Assembly (NCBI GenBank): GCA_037783415.1
Contig: JAZGTN010000310.1
Coordinates: forward strand, 1-64,000
From: Leptasterias polaris
Lineage: Eukaryota > Echinodermata > Asteroidea > Forcipulatida > Asteriidae
DNA: 64,000 nt
Reading direction: 5' to 3'
This document shows, piece after piece, positions 30,174-42,385 of this stretch. A program made the translations under genes and the position numbers. Each line of letters starts with the position of its first letter. The first letter of the stretch is position 1. The notes below the pieces were generated by a model, which was not told where the DNA came from, did not search any database, and saw nothing but the letters and a program-made list of their open reading frames with translations.

Positions 30174-30572
30174 ATCTTGCTACAACCGATTCTCAAAGCT
30201 TTTTTCGAGATTTAAGTGTGTAGGTCTTAACTTAGACTGACTTGTAACATGCATACATTCGTGTGTTATGAAATGGCATTGTACTGGTGTTACTAACTGG
30301 AAACAGTCAGTTACGCCCTCAAAACTCCTGTGTCAGAATTGGTCTGGTTCCGGGTCCCAGGAGGATCTGACCCGTTTCTTGGACAGTATGATCCGGAATG
30401 TGTCAAAATGGCACAGAAATGGGTCAAACTGACGCAGTATCTTACTGACGCAGTTTTCCGAGTCAGCTGAACCCGAGTCAAGCCCGTGGAACCCATGATC
30501 CAGGTCAATTCTGACCCTGGTGTTTTAGAGTGTATATCATGTCTGCGTTTACCAACGTATCTTGTCATTTAA
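30174..30572. repeat. 5'-flank duplication, copy next to the gene (partner 32465-32842)
   Basis: Shares CATCTTGCNACAACCGATTC, the stretch TGTGTAGGTCTTAACTTAGA, and near the other end CGAGTCAGCTGAACCCGAGT with the partner. Internal stretches (about 30345-30445) have diverged. It covers the region upstream of the IgGFc-binding gene start and may include its promoter or 5'UTR. Confidence 0.9.
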
Positions 30573-31379
30573 AGCCTAATTGATGTAATCCTTACGACTT
30601 TTGAGTAAAATATTTGGTTTACTTTTATGAAATGCACACCATTGTCTTATCTATACTTGTTGCATTTTTTTTTCTCCGTATAATCATTAATTCACGGGGA
30701 AAAAAATTACAATTGGTGAAAGCGTTCCTGAGATATGGTCTTTTTCATATGTCCGAAACAGTTCGAAAACCTGCCAATTAAATGAGAAAACAGCAAAAAT
30801 TGCCATTTCCTAGATTTTGGGCTTGTTTTTCAGGAAAACAAAAACAACACTGTTCTATTTGAATTTGTGTAGATCATTCCATATCATTCATAGAGGAGGG
30901 AAAACTGATGAATCTCCAGTATACAACAATGTCCAGTACATGATTTACTTTCAAAGCTTTGAAATACACTTGAAACTGTTCATGCAGCAGTAGGCCTACA
31001 TGTACAATTGCCAAGTGGATTATCCTTCACTGGTAGAGATCACTAACCGTTTGATTCAAATTGCTACATAGTCGATTCACCTGTAATTCGACCCTTTTGA
31101 CCTGACCCACATGTACAGTACTTGCATAGAGGTTCTACAGTCAGTCAGTGCGCACTGTTAGCATGACCTGTGACCTGGCCCCAAGGATGATGAAAGACGC
31201 TGTTGTGATATCTTGGAAGGTAGTGCATATACAGTGTACAATGTACATGTAATGTACATTGTACATGGAGCTGGCGACTCTGTTCGTGTAAATAACTTTA
31301 TGATACACATTTCAATGAGATTCAATAATGATACAGTTAATTATGTGATTTAAATGCTATTATAAAACTGTTAATACAG
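30573..31379. other. Spacer upstream of the IgGFc-binding gene
   Basis: No gene recognised. At about 31233-31266 there is a compact palindrome, GTACAATGTACATGTA followed by ATGTACATTGTAC. Confidence 0.45.
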
Positions 31380-31860
31380 ATAACAATTTTCAACTAATAA
31401 ACACACACAGTACACATCCGGTTTGTGGGGTCCTGTGATGTGTTTGTTAATTATAGTATTGTCTTTTGACGTTATTTTAACGTTCAAGTTTATAATGACA
31501 TAACCAATTATTTAAAAAGAACATGCTTTTAAACTGAGACATTTTAAAAACGTTTTAAAACTGTTTTTAAAACGTTTCCTAAAAACGAAAATTGTGTCCA
31601 TAATATAATGGTTTAAAATAGGTTGTGATATAACGTTCTATAAACGTTATGATTTCGTTTCAATTGTGTGTGTTTGTTTATGAGTATTTTGCAACGTTAT
31701 TTTAACGTTTTTATAACGTTTTGATAGAACAATGATTTTTTTCTTTAAATCTGCTTTAAACTGTGACGTTTTAAAAACGTTTTTAAAACGTTTCAAAAAA
31801 CCAAACCTAATTAAACCCAATTCAAAACGTTTTTAAAACGTTTTGTGTTTACTGGGTAAT
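31380..31860. repeat. AACGTTTT-rich palindromic element
   Basis: Dense repetition of AACGTTATTTTAACGTT, ACGTTTTTAAAACGT and similar short palindromes over ~0.4 kb, ending TGTTTACTGGGTAATCC. It looks like a MITE family with internal palindromes, but I could not fix its ends or a target duplication. Confidence 0.6.
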
Positions 31861-32464
31861 CCATTGTGTGAGAAACCCGCATGCACACCTTTTAGTAACA
31901 CAACGTCCTTCATTTTGGTTGTAACGACCGAAATCAGCTGTTTTCATTTTTAAAAGGTTTTCAGATGGTTTTTTCAAATATGACTTCAGTTCAAAGGGAC
32001 ATGAACTTCGTAATCAGTAAGATTTCGGACTAAAATGAAATATTGATGTTTTTCATCCTTACCAATCCTGTACAGTATAATACATTTGAAACATTATGTA
32101 CAATCTCGACTTGTCAACGGAATGTCCAATGACATGAACCAAACAAGTGGTTTATCATGTCAGTTAATCCGACATGCTTGTCTTTTCACGGAGTCTATAT
32201 CCCCAGCTGAACCAGTTCCATGCGGAATTCTGTGCTTGCAACACTATCGGTGTGTGCATCCAGCGCGCCATAAGTGCATAATTCTGTGGTACACTCTTCA
32301 TCAAACATTCCCGAGTCAAAATTGACACGGGTCCGGGTCCCGTGGGACCTGATCAATTTCTGGGTCAGTATTACCCATAATGTGTCAGAAATCAAGAAAT
32401 ATTGCTTAACAAATTTTCTGCTAAGCAGTAATGAGCAGGATACAACAAGTCGCAAATTGTAAAA

Positions 32465-32842
32465 TAACCTCATCTTGCCACAACCGATTCTCAAAGGTTT
32501 TTTTCGAGTCTTAAGTGTGTAGGTCTTAACTTAGACTGGCATGAACATGCATACATTTGTGTGTTATGAAATGGCATTGCACTGGTGTTACTAACTGGAA
32601 ACAGTCACTTACGCCCTCAAAACTCCTGGGTCAGAAGAGTCCCAGGAGGGTCTGACCCATTTTTGGGTCAATGTGACCCGGAATATGTGTATGACATGAC
32701 TGACATTTAGTATCCTAAATCCCATTTTCCGAGTCAGCTGAACCCGAGTCAAGCCCGTGGAACCCATGATCCAGGTCAATTCTGACCCTGGTGTTTTAGA
32801 GTGTACATCATGTCAGCGTTTACCAACGTATCTCGTCCCGTG
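32465..32842. repeat. 5'-flank duplication, orphan copy (partner 30174-30572)
   Basis: Same order of blocks as the gene-proximal copy, direct orientation, about 2.29 kb away. No IgGFc-binding coding sequence follows it, so it is an orphan upstream region. Confidence 0.9.
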
Positions 32843-35800
32843 GGGCCTGATCAATTTCTGGGTCAGTATTGCCCGAAATATGTGTCAGAAATCAAGAAAT
32901 ATTGCTTAACAATTAGCAGTAATGAGCAGGATACCAGTCGCAAATTGTACATGTGACATGGTAGTTTGGCTGGTAACCTTATTCTGGTAAGCAACATTTG
33001 ATTGTGCTTAGCTGCTTGCTGTGCTTAAGCAGTTCTATGAAATTGGGCCGTGGAAAAGGTGATGACTTGGTCAAAGTTGCTTTATTGATTATTGCAAATC
33101 AGCAACTGTTTCTGCTTGCGTTGTGGTTTACCTGTGACAGATTGGAATTGTAAAACAAAACCATGGTCCCAAATGATAACTCAAAACCGTAACAAAAACT
33201 GCACTATCTGACTTAACAAATGATCACGCGATTATTCAGTTACTGGTAAACCGATACCTGTCAGATAACTTTAAGGCTACAATTAGGCCTTTGGCAAATT
33301 TCAAGTAGGGTTGTGAACAAAGAAATAACAAGATAATTCAAGAAACGTTACCTTGAATGATGACTTTGCAGCGTATAGTTGGAGCTCGAACAAGCAATGC
33401 TTCGAAGCGGAGTTTACATTGAGTTGTGACGAAACCGTCCAGACAGGACCGCTTATGTATTTCAGGTCTTTGCAGTCGAAGGATATTTTTAGTCAGTGAC
33501 GATTATGACAATCGACTCTTTTGAAACGGTGTTTTGGCACGTATGATTTTCTTTCATGATAGCGAGTCCATGGAAATTCACCAAATACTCAACGTCATGG
33601 TGAAGTTCCCTTCTATTGTTAATTAAACGGCTCGTCGCACACGATTTCACAAAATTATTTGCACGCTCAGATTTTGCCAAAGTTTTTAAAATGTTGCTCA
33701 TTTATGCCTAGTTTTCCTAAACTTAAACATAAGTATCTTGCTTTCCATAATACAAGTAGGTCTAAATGAAGCTCTTTTGTGAATATGTAAAACAACATAT
33801 TCTCCCAATAGAACATCTCTTTTGCCTTTAAAGATGTTTATTGTGTAATCAGATAACAGTAATAAACCAAGTAATAAAGTATAATTGAGTTTATCTGTCA
33901 ATACAAAATACATGAGACATAGACCAGAAAGATAGACCACAAGAAAATAGACCAGAAATAGTAAGTGTTCATGTAGTAAGCCCATCGTGTGCGTATCTAA
34001 TACTTGTTCGTTGTATGGTGACTTTCTGCAAGAGATTAAAATCTCTTTTGAATATTTTTAATATCGTTGAATTGTAGACCCTTTTTGACGTCACAACCCA
34101 ACGGTGCCCTCACTGGTGAGGTCAAGGAAGACTTACTCGCGGTGCGTACACGACTGCCCGTTCCATGCCATTGTTTGACCCCAGCCACGGGCGGCCTGTG
34201 CAAGAGGTATTTAGCTTTAAATACGTGGCATTGTCAACCCTCGGAATGGTTAGGTTGTACAACCATTGCGAGACCAACTTGAAACATTTGTGGACAAGGC
34301 TAGCAGGGCTACATAATGACTCTCTCTTTTTTTCTTCTAGGCCCAGGGGCGATGTACTTTCGCATTAGCCAGTAATGCATTGTTGACGTATTTACATAAC
34401 GATTGTGCCACCTCCCGCATTTTCTCACGTTATAGAGCACTTTGTTAAAGCCATGTACGGTCTACATGAGATAAACAATGTATAGCTACGGAGGAGTGTT
34501 TGTTAAAAGACCCCTTTGCCCCTCACAACAGAAGTTTTTTTCCCCTAAACTTCACTTCAGTTTAATTCATTCCAATGCAATGAACTCATGTCATGTCATA
34601 CTAAATTCGTGACAGGTGTTTAAAACCTTGGCAGGATACGCGGTTCTGCTCGTTTTACATCAAATAAACATCATACTGTAAACACTGACTTTATACTTAG
34701 CTCCACTTTGTTCTTTTTATATAAATGCAGTGGTTGGTAATAAAGGATAAACAGATAGTTTATTATATTTTTTACTCCATCAGTATTTTAACCAAACAAA
34801 AACAGGCTCATTTAAAAGAAAGTTATTTGTTTTTTTATACTTTTTGTCACCTGGGAAATGAGACAAACACCATGAGTTTGTTCTGGCCGAGTACTATTAG
34901 AAAGGTTCCATTTAATTTCTAACGTGTTTGTCTTTTTCCAATAATCCTGAAATTGGATCAATTGCATCATGACTGCAACCTTTCCGGACGGAAGAACAGA
35001 AAGTTACAGAAAATGACCAAGTGATGCCAATCTAAAAATACCAATCTAGTACAAGCAGGTATACAAGCAGATACAACTATAAACCGTAGCTCGTTTAATT
35101 TGAGAAGTTCACTTCGTCAATCAAAAACATTACGGCCGGAGGGATGTCAGGGTTGTGTTCAAAACAGTGTTTCATTACTGGCGGATATAAGGACTAAATG
35201 GTACCTATCCCGTTCATTAGTGTGACGTTATTCCACTATAAGCCACGCCCATTTCACACAAGTTAGCTCTACTGATTACCAGAAGCCCACGGTGTTGCAG
35301 ATACAAGTTTTTGTCTCATAAAGTAAAGCGGTACTAATTTCTATTGTCTGTAAAATCACACACAAAACGTACACCAGCTTTAGAGCTGGAATTGGCAAAA
35401 CTTTATGGCGTGCATGCAGTGGATACGCACGCGTATGGCTTATCAACAGGGCATAACTTCATAGAGCTGCTTAAGCCATTACTGGGACCCTAGCGATAAA
35501 ATCGGTCATTCCCATAAGCACACAAAACCCTGGGCTGTCGGGGTTTTCAGTGAAAACCATAAAACATAGTATGCAGTGACCCAAGGTACACTCAGCGCTG
35601 GGAAACTGACCGCAAAGTCCCACCCACACAGAGCATTATGCTAATGAGTGCATTCAACACTCACTGCCTGCTGCTGCGGGAGGCGGGTACAGGGATCGTT
35701 ATGTGTGTCACTCGCACGCCACACACAGCCCCCAAGGGAATTTAGGAATGGAGTTTTTTAATAGCTCCATAGCTTTAGCGCAGAGCAATGCCTTATACCT

Positions 35801-36434
35801 CCATGCACTGTGGTTTCAGTGAGGGCTCATTTGACCCAAGTATCCTCAGGTTAATGCACACGCACGGTTCTGTTCTATTGGGTTAAACTGATTACATTTA
35901 TTGTTTTGAAACGAAAAACCGAAGGTCGGGAACGGATTTGATTATGAAGTTCATTTAGGTGGCAAGATGTATTAAATTAACACCGGAATTTTGGACCGAA
36001 AACTGTTATACTCGGGTTGAACATAACACAACGTTTATTGAAGTTCAAGGCGCCCTAACTTTCATTGGTCAAAACAATTAATAGACGGAAAAAAGAGGGC
36101 TGGCGACCATTTGATACGTTTTTCATGAAACAAGGAATAATTGGTCATTTTCTGAGAGCAAGAAACTGCCAACGTCAGTATTTGTCAGTTGAGTCATTTT
36201 TAGTATTGGTATTTGGGGGACGCTGTCTTCAGGATAGTTCATTGCCTGCACAAGAGAGAGAAAGAGCCAACAATCGGATAACTCAAATAAGAACAAGATA
36301 TGCACACGAACGCTCACAGGTATTGTCCAAGCAAATAACGGTAACCAAGACTTCATTTCGGTTAGGCCCCTCGATTTAGAGGAAAGAGCTCACTTAAAAA
36401 AAATCAAGGGAGATTTTGTCTACTTCAACTTTAA
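32843..36434. other. Intergenic 3.6 kb
   Basis: Only a MITE end (CTGCTT...CTATGAAATTGGGCC, about 33018-33047) and a single such end at 35456-35475 are recognised. A strong donor-like TTCAAG|GTAACG on the minus strand at about 33351 could close a 5'UTR exon of the gene at 26513-30112; this is a guess. Open frames at 33489-33701 and 33698-33985 on the minus strand are unlike anything known and lack splice support. Confidence 0.45.
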
Positions 36435-38868
36435 AAGATAAGGCTGAACGTAGAAATCAAGACGACAACACAAGTCATCCCACGTCCAGAACTGTACAGA
36501 AAAGAGTTCGATTACAAGACTGAACAAGAGTTTACAAGGATTTCAAAATCAGTACACAATGGTGGAAAAGATGATTTCTGCTTGGCTTTGGGCTTAAGTA
36601 TCACAGACAGCAGAAAGAGACGCATCATTGAGGGTGATGATGAAGGTTGGGATGGGAGGTTGTCCGTTGGTGATTTAATTGATCTTCTTAAGGGTGTTAA
36701 AGTTAAAAAACGTGGTCGCCAGCAGAGTTTGTACGATTTTCTTATAAAACCACACAGTGCAGAGCACTCTTCTTCACAGCTGATGAGTTGTTGATGATGG
36801 TTCACACAAAGAGTGTTCAAGAAATCATCAGCTATCTCAGGAAGCGGTTACCTGGGTTTCTGGCTTCCGAAAAAGCAACCAGAAAATTGAAAGCCAAGTT
36901 GAATAATGGTATGAAGATCCTAGAACCAATGAGTACAGCCACCGGAATGCCTATCAATCCAATGCGCCTGCGACAATGTCTACTGTATTTGTACCATTGG
37001 CTTCCTGCAGGGGAGTGGTGGCGATTTTTTGGTGATGCGAGCATTGGGACGAGAACAGACAACTCTTATGGGCCTTACCTGTGTCAATAATTGTCAGATT
37101 CTGCAAGGAATCAAGTGGCATAGCCCTAAGGTGGTGTGGATGACAAATCTGTTCTTTTTGAAAGATTAAAGGGCAAACATTGAGGCAAATCTTGGTCATA
37201 AAGGAGGAGAATTGGGGGACTTCATCACTGCTATGAAGCAAATGGGCCACAACATAATTATCAGCTGATTCAATGTTCTGCGATGCAATTTTCGGGGGCA
37301 ACCTTGGTCCTACAACGACTAGCGGTTGGAACATGTTCATCCTAATGACCAAACAAGAAAAAGGTTTATATGATCCTACTACAGGGAGAAGATCCACATT
37401 GATGTTTGCTCTTAATCGGACCAATGAAGAAAAAATTCTACCGCTCGATGAAGCTCATGTTGGTATCGACCCAAATCATGCCATTTCTAGAGTATAGAAA
37501 AACTCATCAAGCTCATTGTCCGCACTGTTGCTGACATCGCATCCCACTTACACAGAAGAGAAGGCAAGCAGATGAGGATGCAATCTTTGCGAAATCTTGT
37601 AGCTAATATTGCTGACCGGGATGTACATAGGGGTAAGGAAGGGGTTTTTACTTTGAGATTTGATGACAATGACGAGCTCAGGGATTTCACGTTAAACACA
37701 ACTACCGCTGAAGTAATTTTAGCCCCTCCACATGAGTTTGGACCGGATGCCAACTATCAAGATAATTATCATTGAAAATGTGATACCGAATGCACCTTAC
37801 CCAAGACCTCTCCAGAGGGACATTGTAAGCCTCCTAGACATCGCAGAAGAGTTGACATACAAGACGATCATCCAAATGACACATCGTTATATGTGGGAGA
37901 TGTACAAGCTTCTGACAATGGATCCAGTCAAACTGAAGGGTGGTTCCAATCCCGGAAGCACAGTAGAAAGTGACTACGAATTTGGCTTGTCAGGTGACCA
38001 AATTGAAGAGTACCGTGACCACGCAGACAAATTTCACCGTTTGTTTTGCTTTATTTACGATGCAACTGAATTGACCCCGTATATTATGAAGCTCATTGAA
38101 GTTATGCCTCTACACGACTTCTTGAGAGGTTTCCCTTCCACTCAGCCATGAGGTTGGCAACAGAAGCGGGTGAGCACCGGCACTACCTATATATGACATA
38201 TTATTACCAACATACTCTAAGAGGTGGTGGTATAAATAGGCCAACAGTCTTGATGTCGTTGTTTCAGTGGCAGTGGCGATGCTTACGTCATCGAATTAAG
38301 CAATGTCCGAGTGAGATTTCTGTAGCATTCGATGAGTTGTTAAAGCTCAGTTAGAAGGGACAAATCAAATTTCAAGTGATGAAGAGCTGCAACTTGATGA
38401 TGGTGGTGGTGGCCATGATGATGAAGCTACTGACACACCACCCCCTAATATACCTGATGCCCAACGAAGAATGTGCCGGCCTTTCAATTACAAGGTTATT
38501 GTTATTTGCGGGAGGATGAGGATGTCCAGAGAAGTAATTAAAGAGCATGTTAAGAATCTTGGCTGTAACATTTGGATCAGTCAATTACCAGATGAATGAA
38601 TACCGATAGATGGGTTAGTAGTGTCCTCGCAAATAGAGTGCAACAGAGAACCTGAGTGCATTGTGCAAAACCTCGCTGAGGGGTTTCGTAGGGGGTGGGC
38701 AATAGTGTCTGAAAGTTATATAGAAAAATGTGCCGAGCGTGGATTTGATGTGGGCGTTGAAAAATACCTCCTAGATACAAGCAAGTTAAGAGATGCTCCG
38801 CAAAAAGTACTACATAAACTAAGAGTTCTTCCTCCACCTGGTGACATTTCAAGAAATGAACACAAGAG
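36435..38868 (+). pseudogene. Exon with uncharacterised region and BRCT domain
   Basis: After an acidic linker (DDGGGGHDDE, about 38395-38425) comes a BRCT domain at about 38480-38800: FNYKVIVICGRMRMSREVIK, then IDGLVVSSQIE, and GWAIVSESYIEKC, whose GW-IVS..YI..C is the conserved third helix. A TGA interrupts it between the second and third elements. It ends AAGAG|GTAAGT in phase 2, matching the next exon. BRCT domains bind phosphopeptides in DNA repair and checkpoint proteins. Confidence 0.75.
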
Positions 38869-39199
38869 GTAAGTCGATAATTTGAAGATGAATTAATATT
38901 TTCTTTCTTTGAATATTTCATCATTCTCTGACGTTGACTGAATAGAGAAATAATAAAATAAGTTCCGCGGTGCAAGACTTCTTGCGCAATTAAGCTTGTT
39001 GGTATTAATGGTACATTTGTTTGGAATGCCTTTTATCTTGAAATGTTTCCTGTATTTCTGTGAATCCCCTCATAATCGCCTCATAATCCCCTCATTTAGT
39101 CGACACTAAATCAATCATACCAGAGTCCCAATCCTCTTCTCCTTGTTTTTGATAAGTTATAATTTGCCATGACGTTTGTTTAATTTTTACCAATTCCAG

Positions 39200-39356
39200 A
39201 GTTTCGGGACTGACGCGGCTAAAACATCAAATGAAGAAGCAAAGGGCCGATTTCACGTTCGAACGTCGAATGCTTCTGCAAGATATCAACGCCATCCGTA
39301 ACGCAAAGAAAATGCCATCTGGCTTCAGCGTCTATAAGAGATCCGAATTTAAGCAG
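39200..39356 (+). pseudogene. Exon with first half of HMG-box-like domain
   Basis: Starts after CAATTCCAG, completes Arg, and reads VSGLTRLKHQMKKQRADFTF, then ERRMLLQDINAIRNAKKMPS and GFSVYKRSEFKQ, ending CAG|GTACTA in phase 0. KxPSGFSVYKRSEF is the helix 1 pattern of an HMG box. The preceding part is charged and probably coiled coil. No lesion in this exon. Confidence 0.75.
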
Positions 39357-39613
39357 GTACTATACACACTTTGCATTTTTGTCCCCTGCTCTGTTATTTT
39401 ACTGAATGTTTATTAAGTTAACAATTTTAAATAACATTACCCCAAAACTGCTGTCTAGGAGATAGACTACAATAAGAATGTATTAAAATATACATACGGT
39501 TAACAGATAAAACATAATATCTTTCGAATAAAAACAACAAACAAACAAAGAAATCATTTTCAAATTGTTGCTTTAAAATGACTTAACATTAAGTATTTTT
39601 TTCAACATCACAG

Positions 39614-39753
39614 GCAATGCAACTATCATCTAACGACTTCTCAGCAGCAAATCGGACAATTTGCGGTAATTGGCAAGCTATGTCAGCAGATGAGTAGGAA
39701 GTGTACAATAGAAGGGCGTTGGCTGTTAACGATGAACGTGCGATTAATACGAG
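39614..39753 (+). pseudogene. Exon with second half of HMG-box-like domain, interrupted by TAG
   Basis: Starts after ATCACAG in phase 0: AMQLSSNDFSAANRTICGNW, QAMSADE, then TAG at 39695-39697, then EVYNRRALAVNDERAINT. The HMG consensus W..(L/M)S..EK..Y...A predicts Lys where the TAG stands, consistent with a single-base AAG to TAG change. The exon ends ACGAG|GTACGT in phase 2. Without the frame beyond the stop, the Y-N-R-R-A helix is lost. Confidence 0.75.
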
Positions 39754-40042
39754 GTACGTCACTCTGAAGGAAATAATCACAGCTTCATCATTACCACAAA
39801 ACTCAGCGTTCAAATGGAATTCAAATTCCTTCACAGAAGTAATGAAGTCCAACGCTATCCAATAATAATTGGTGGTTTATTACAAACGAAACCTGTGAAA
39901 AATCCCAACTTAATAATGTAATGATACGTGAGCTTAATATAGAATAAAAGTGTAAACTTTCCGAGATAAGTAATTTAATGACAATACATATAATTTTTCC
40001 ACCCATAGGTTCTGATGATAATATGACAACAACAATAATAAC
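39754..40042. other. Intron before the satellite
   Basis: No recognised element. The exon frame stays open through the donor to a TAA near 39859, so an unspliced alternative C-terminus is possible. Confidence 0.4.
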
Positions 40043-40500
40043 AATACTTGACCCCCTTTGTCGTGTTGGGGGAGGGGGGGGGGGTCGGATTCTTGCCAAT
40101 ATATTTTGAAATATACCCAACCCCCTTTGTCGTGTTTAGGGGGTCGGATTCTTGCCAATATAGTTTCGGAAATATACTCGTCCCCACTTTGTCGTTTTCA
40201 GGGGGTCGGATTCTTGCCAATATAGTTTGAAATATGACCCCCCCTTTGTCGTGTTTAGGGGGTCGGACTCTTGCCAATATAGTTTGAAATATACCCGACC
40301 CCCCTTTGTCGTGTTTAGGGGGTCGGATTCTTGCCAATATAGATTCGGAAATATACCCGACCCCCCCTTTGTCGTGTTTAGGGGGTCGGACTCTTGCCAA
40401 TATAGTTTGAAATATACTCGACCCCCCTTTGTCGTGTTTAGGGGGTCGGACTCTTGCCAATTATAGTTTGAAATATACCCGACCCCCTTTGTCGTGTTTA

Positions 40501-40789
40501 TTTATTTATTTATGTATTCCTTATCTTTTATCAGGGTAACCCGTTCACAAACAATGTGGTCTCCCACGGGGCCCTGAGTATACAAAATTTATAAAAATAT
40601 AAATACATAAAAACAAGTACCGGTCGGTATTTCTATACAACAAACCAAGTAAAAGAAAATAAGCAAAACAACAACACAAAATGAATAGAAAAAGAAGTAG
40701 AAATCGGTGATTAAAACTACAGCACATTATATATTAACCTAACACGTTAGCTTTAAGCAGGGATTTAAAAGAAGCAATTGTAGAGGCAG
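40501..40789 (-). mobile_element. 5'-truncated retroelement tail inserted in the satellite
   Basis: 289 bp flanked by GTTTA on both sides (40496-40500, 40790-40794). Read on the minus strand it ends in a (TAAA)n-like tail, ACATAAATAAATAAA, as LINE or SINE 3' ends do. Upstream it contains GGGAGACCACATTGTTTGTG. The satellite continues in register on both sides, so the insertion is later than the array. Confidence 0.8.
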
Positions 40790-41313
40790 GTTTAGGGGGT
40801 CGGACTCTTGCCAATATAGTTTGAAATATACTTGACCCCCCCTTTGTCGTGTTTAGGGGGTCGGACTCTTGCCAATATAGTTTGAAATATACCCGACCCC
40901 CCTTTGTCGTGTTTAGGGGGTCGGATTCTTGCCAATATAGATTCGGAAATATACCCGACCCCCCCTTTGTCGTGTTTAGGGGGTCGGACTCTTGCCAATA
41001 TAGTTTGAAATATACTCGACCCCCCTTTGTCGTGTTTAGGGGGTCGGACTCTTGCCAATTATAGTTTGAAATATACCCGACCCCCCTTTGTCGTGTTTAG
41101 GGGGTCGGATTCTTGCCAATATAGATTTGGAAATATACTCGACCCCCCTTTGTCGTGTTCAGGGGGTCGGATTCTTGCCAATATAGATTTGGAAATATAC
41201 TCGACCCCCCTTTGTCGTGTTTAGGGGGTCGGACTCTTGCCAATATATTTTAGACCCCTTTGTCGTATTTTTTGCATAATGCAATTTTCATAATGTTGCT
41301 GCTTCTTTTTCAG

Positions 41314-41344
41314 AGAGGAAAATTCATCGGACCAGGAGAACTAG
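41314..41344 (+). pseudogene. Terminal exon of the BRCT/HMG gene, copy 1 of 3
   Basis: After TGCTTCTTTTTCAG, a good acceptor, the exon completes the AG of the previous exon as Arg and reads EENSSDQEN followed by TAG. The short acidic tail and exact phase match suggest the true C-terminus. The assignment rests on splice phase and composition only. Confidence 0.55.
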
Positions 41345-41894
41345 TTTGAAATATACCCGACCCCCTTTGTCGTGTTTAGGGGGTCGGACTCTTGCCAATG
41401 TAGTTTGAAATATACCCGACCCCCCTTTGTCGTGTTTAGGGGGTCGGACTCTTGCCAATATAGTTTGAAATATACTCGACCCCCCTTTGTCGTGTTTAGG
41501 GGGTCGGACTCTTGCCAATATAGATTTGGAAATATACTCGACCCCCCTTTGTCGTGTTTAGGGGGTCGGACTCTTGCCAATATAGTTTGAAATAAACCCG
41601 ACCCCCCTTTGTCGTGTTTAGGGGGTCGGACTCTTGCCAATAATATAGTTTGAAATAAACTCGACCCCCTTTGTCGTGTTCAGGGGGTCGGACTCTTGCC
41701 AATGTAGTTTGAAATATACCCGACCCCCCTTTATCGTGTTTAGGGGGTCGGACTCTTGCCAATATAGTTTCGGAAATATACTCGACCCCCTTTTGTCGTG
41801 TTTAGGGGGTCGGACTCTTGCCAATATATTTTAGACCCCTTTGTCGTATTTTTTGCATAATGCAATTTTCATAATGTTGCTGCTTCTTTTTCAG

Positions 41895-41925
41895 AGAGGA
41901 AAATTCATCGGACCAGGAGAACTAG
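41895..41925 (+). pseudogene. Terminal exon, copy 2 of 3
   Basis: Identical acceptor, 31-nt coding part and TAG as copy 1, embedded in the same ~100-bp block (from CCAATATATTTTAGACCCC) and carried along by expansion of the 60-bp satellite. Confidence 0.6.
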
Positions 41926-42354
41926 TTTGAAATATACCCGACCCCACTTTGTCGTGTTTAGGGGGTCGGACTCTTGCCAATGTAGTTTGAAATATACCCG
42001 ACCCCCCTTTGTCGTGTTTAGGGGGTCGGACTCTTGCCAATATAGTTTGAAATATACTCGACCCCCCTTTGTCGTGTTTAGGGGGTCGGACTCTTGCCAA
42101 TATAGATTTGGAAATATACTCGACCCCCCTTTGTCGTGTTTAGGGGGTCGGACTCTTGCCAATATAGTTTGAAATATACCCGACCCCCCTTTGTCGTGTT
42201 TAGGGGGTCGGATTCTTGCCAATATAGATTTGGAAATATACTCGACCCCCCTTTGTCGTGTTTAGGGGGTCGGACTCTTGCCAATATATTTTAGACCCCT
42301 TTGTCGTATTTTTTGCATAATGCAATTTTCATAATGTTGCTGCTTCTTTTTCAG

Positions 42355-42385
42355 AGAGGAAAATTCATCGGACCAGGAGAACTAG
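42355..42385 (+). pseudogene. Terminal exon, copy 3 of 3
   Basis: Same sequence again. Downstream the satellite stops at 42426 and gives way to the duplicated block, so this copy marks the outer edge. Confidence 0.6.

Larger units (their letters stand above)
36435..41344 (+). pseudogene. Degenerate spliced gene: uncharacterised domain + BRCT + HMG-box-like
   Basis: Coding character continues for ~2.4 kb in one large exon (36435-38868) and through three smaller exons (39200-39356, 39614-39753, 41314-41344), all with AG/GT borders and agreeing phases. I see about seven frameshifts in the first exon (near 36764, 37050, 37265, 37490, 37750, 38130 and 38350). There are also in-frame stops TAA (~37167), TGA (~38597) and TAG (39695). 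The N-terminal ~650 residues are unrecognised; they include LRKRLPGFLASEKATRKL, WWRFFGDASIGT and HYLYMTYYYQHTLRGGGINR. A BRCT domain and an HMG box follow. Sequencing indels could explain some lesions, but stops plus shifts favour a pseudogene. Possibly a transposon- or multicopy-family protein; no catalytic motif recognised. Confidence 0.75.

Noticed and set aside
33489..33985. Two minus-strand frames (70 and 95 residues)
   Set aside because: No family resemblance and no splice evidence; cannot be supported as genes.
36065..36379. 104-residue frame upstream of the BRCT/HMG gene
   Set aside because: Not in continuous frame with the coherent reading that opens at 36435, and no recognised motif; might be upstream sequence of the gene but not supportable.
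39975..42284. Many Pro/Lys- or Phe/Cys-rich repeat frames
   Set aside because: Products of the 60-bp satellite in several frames; no splice or start context.
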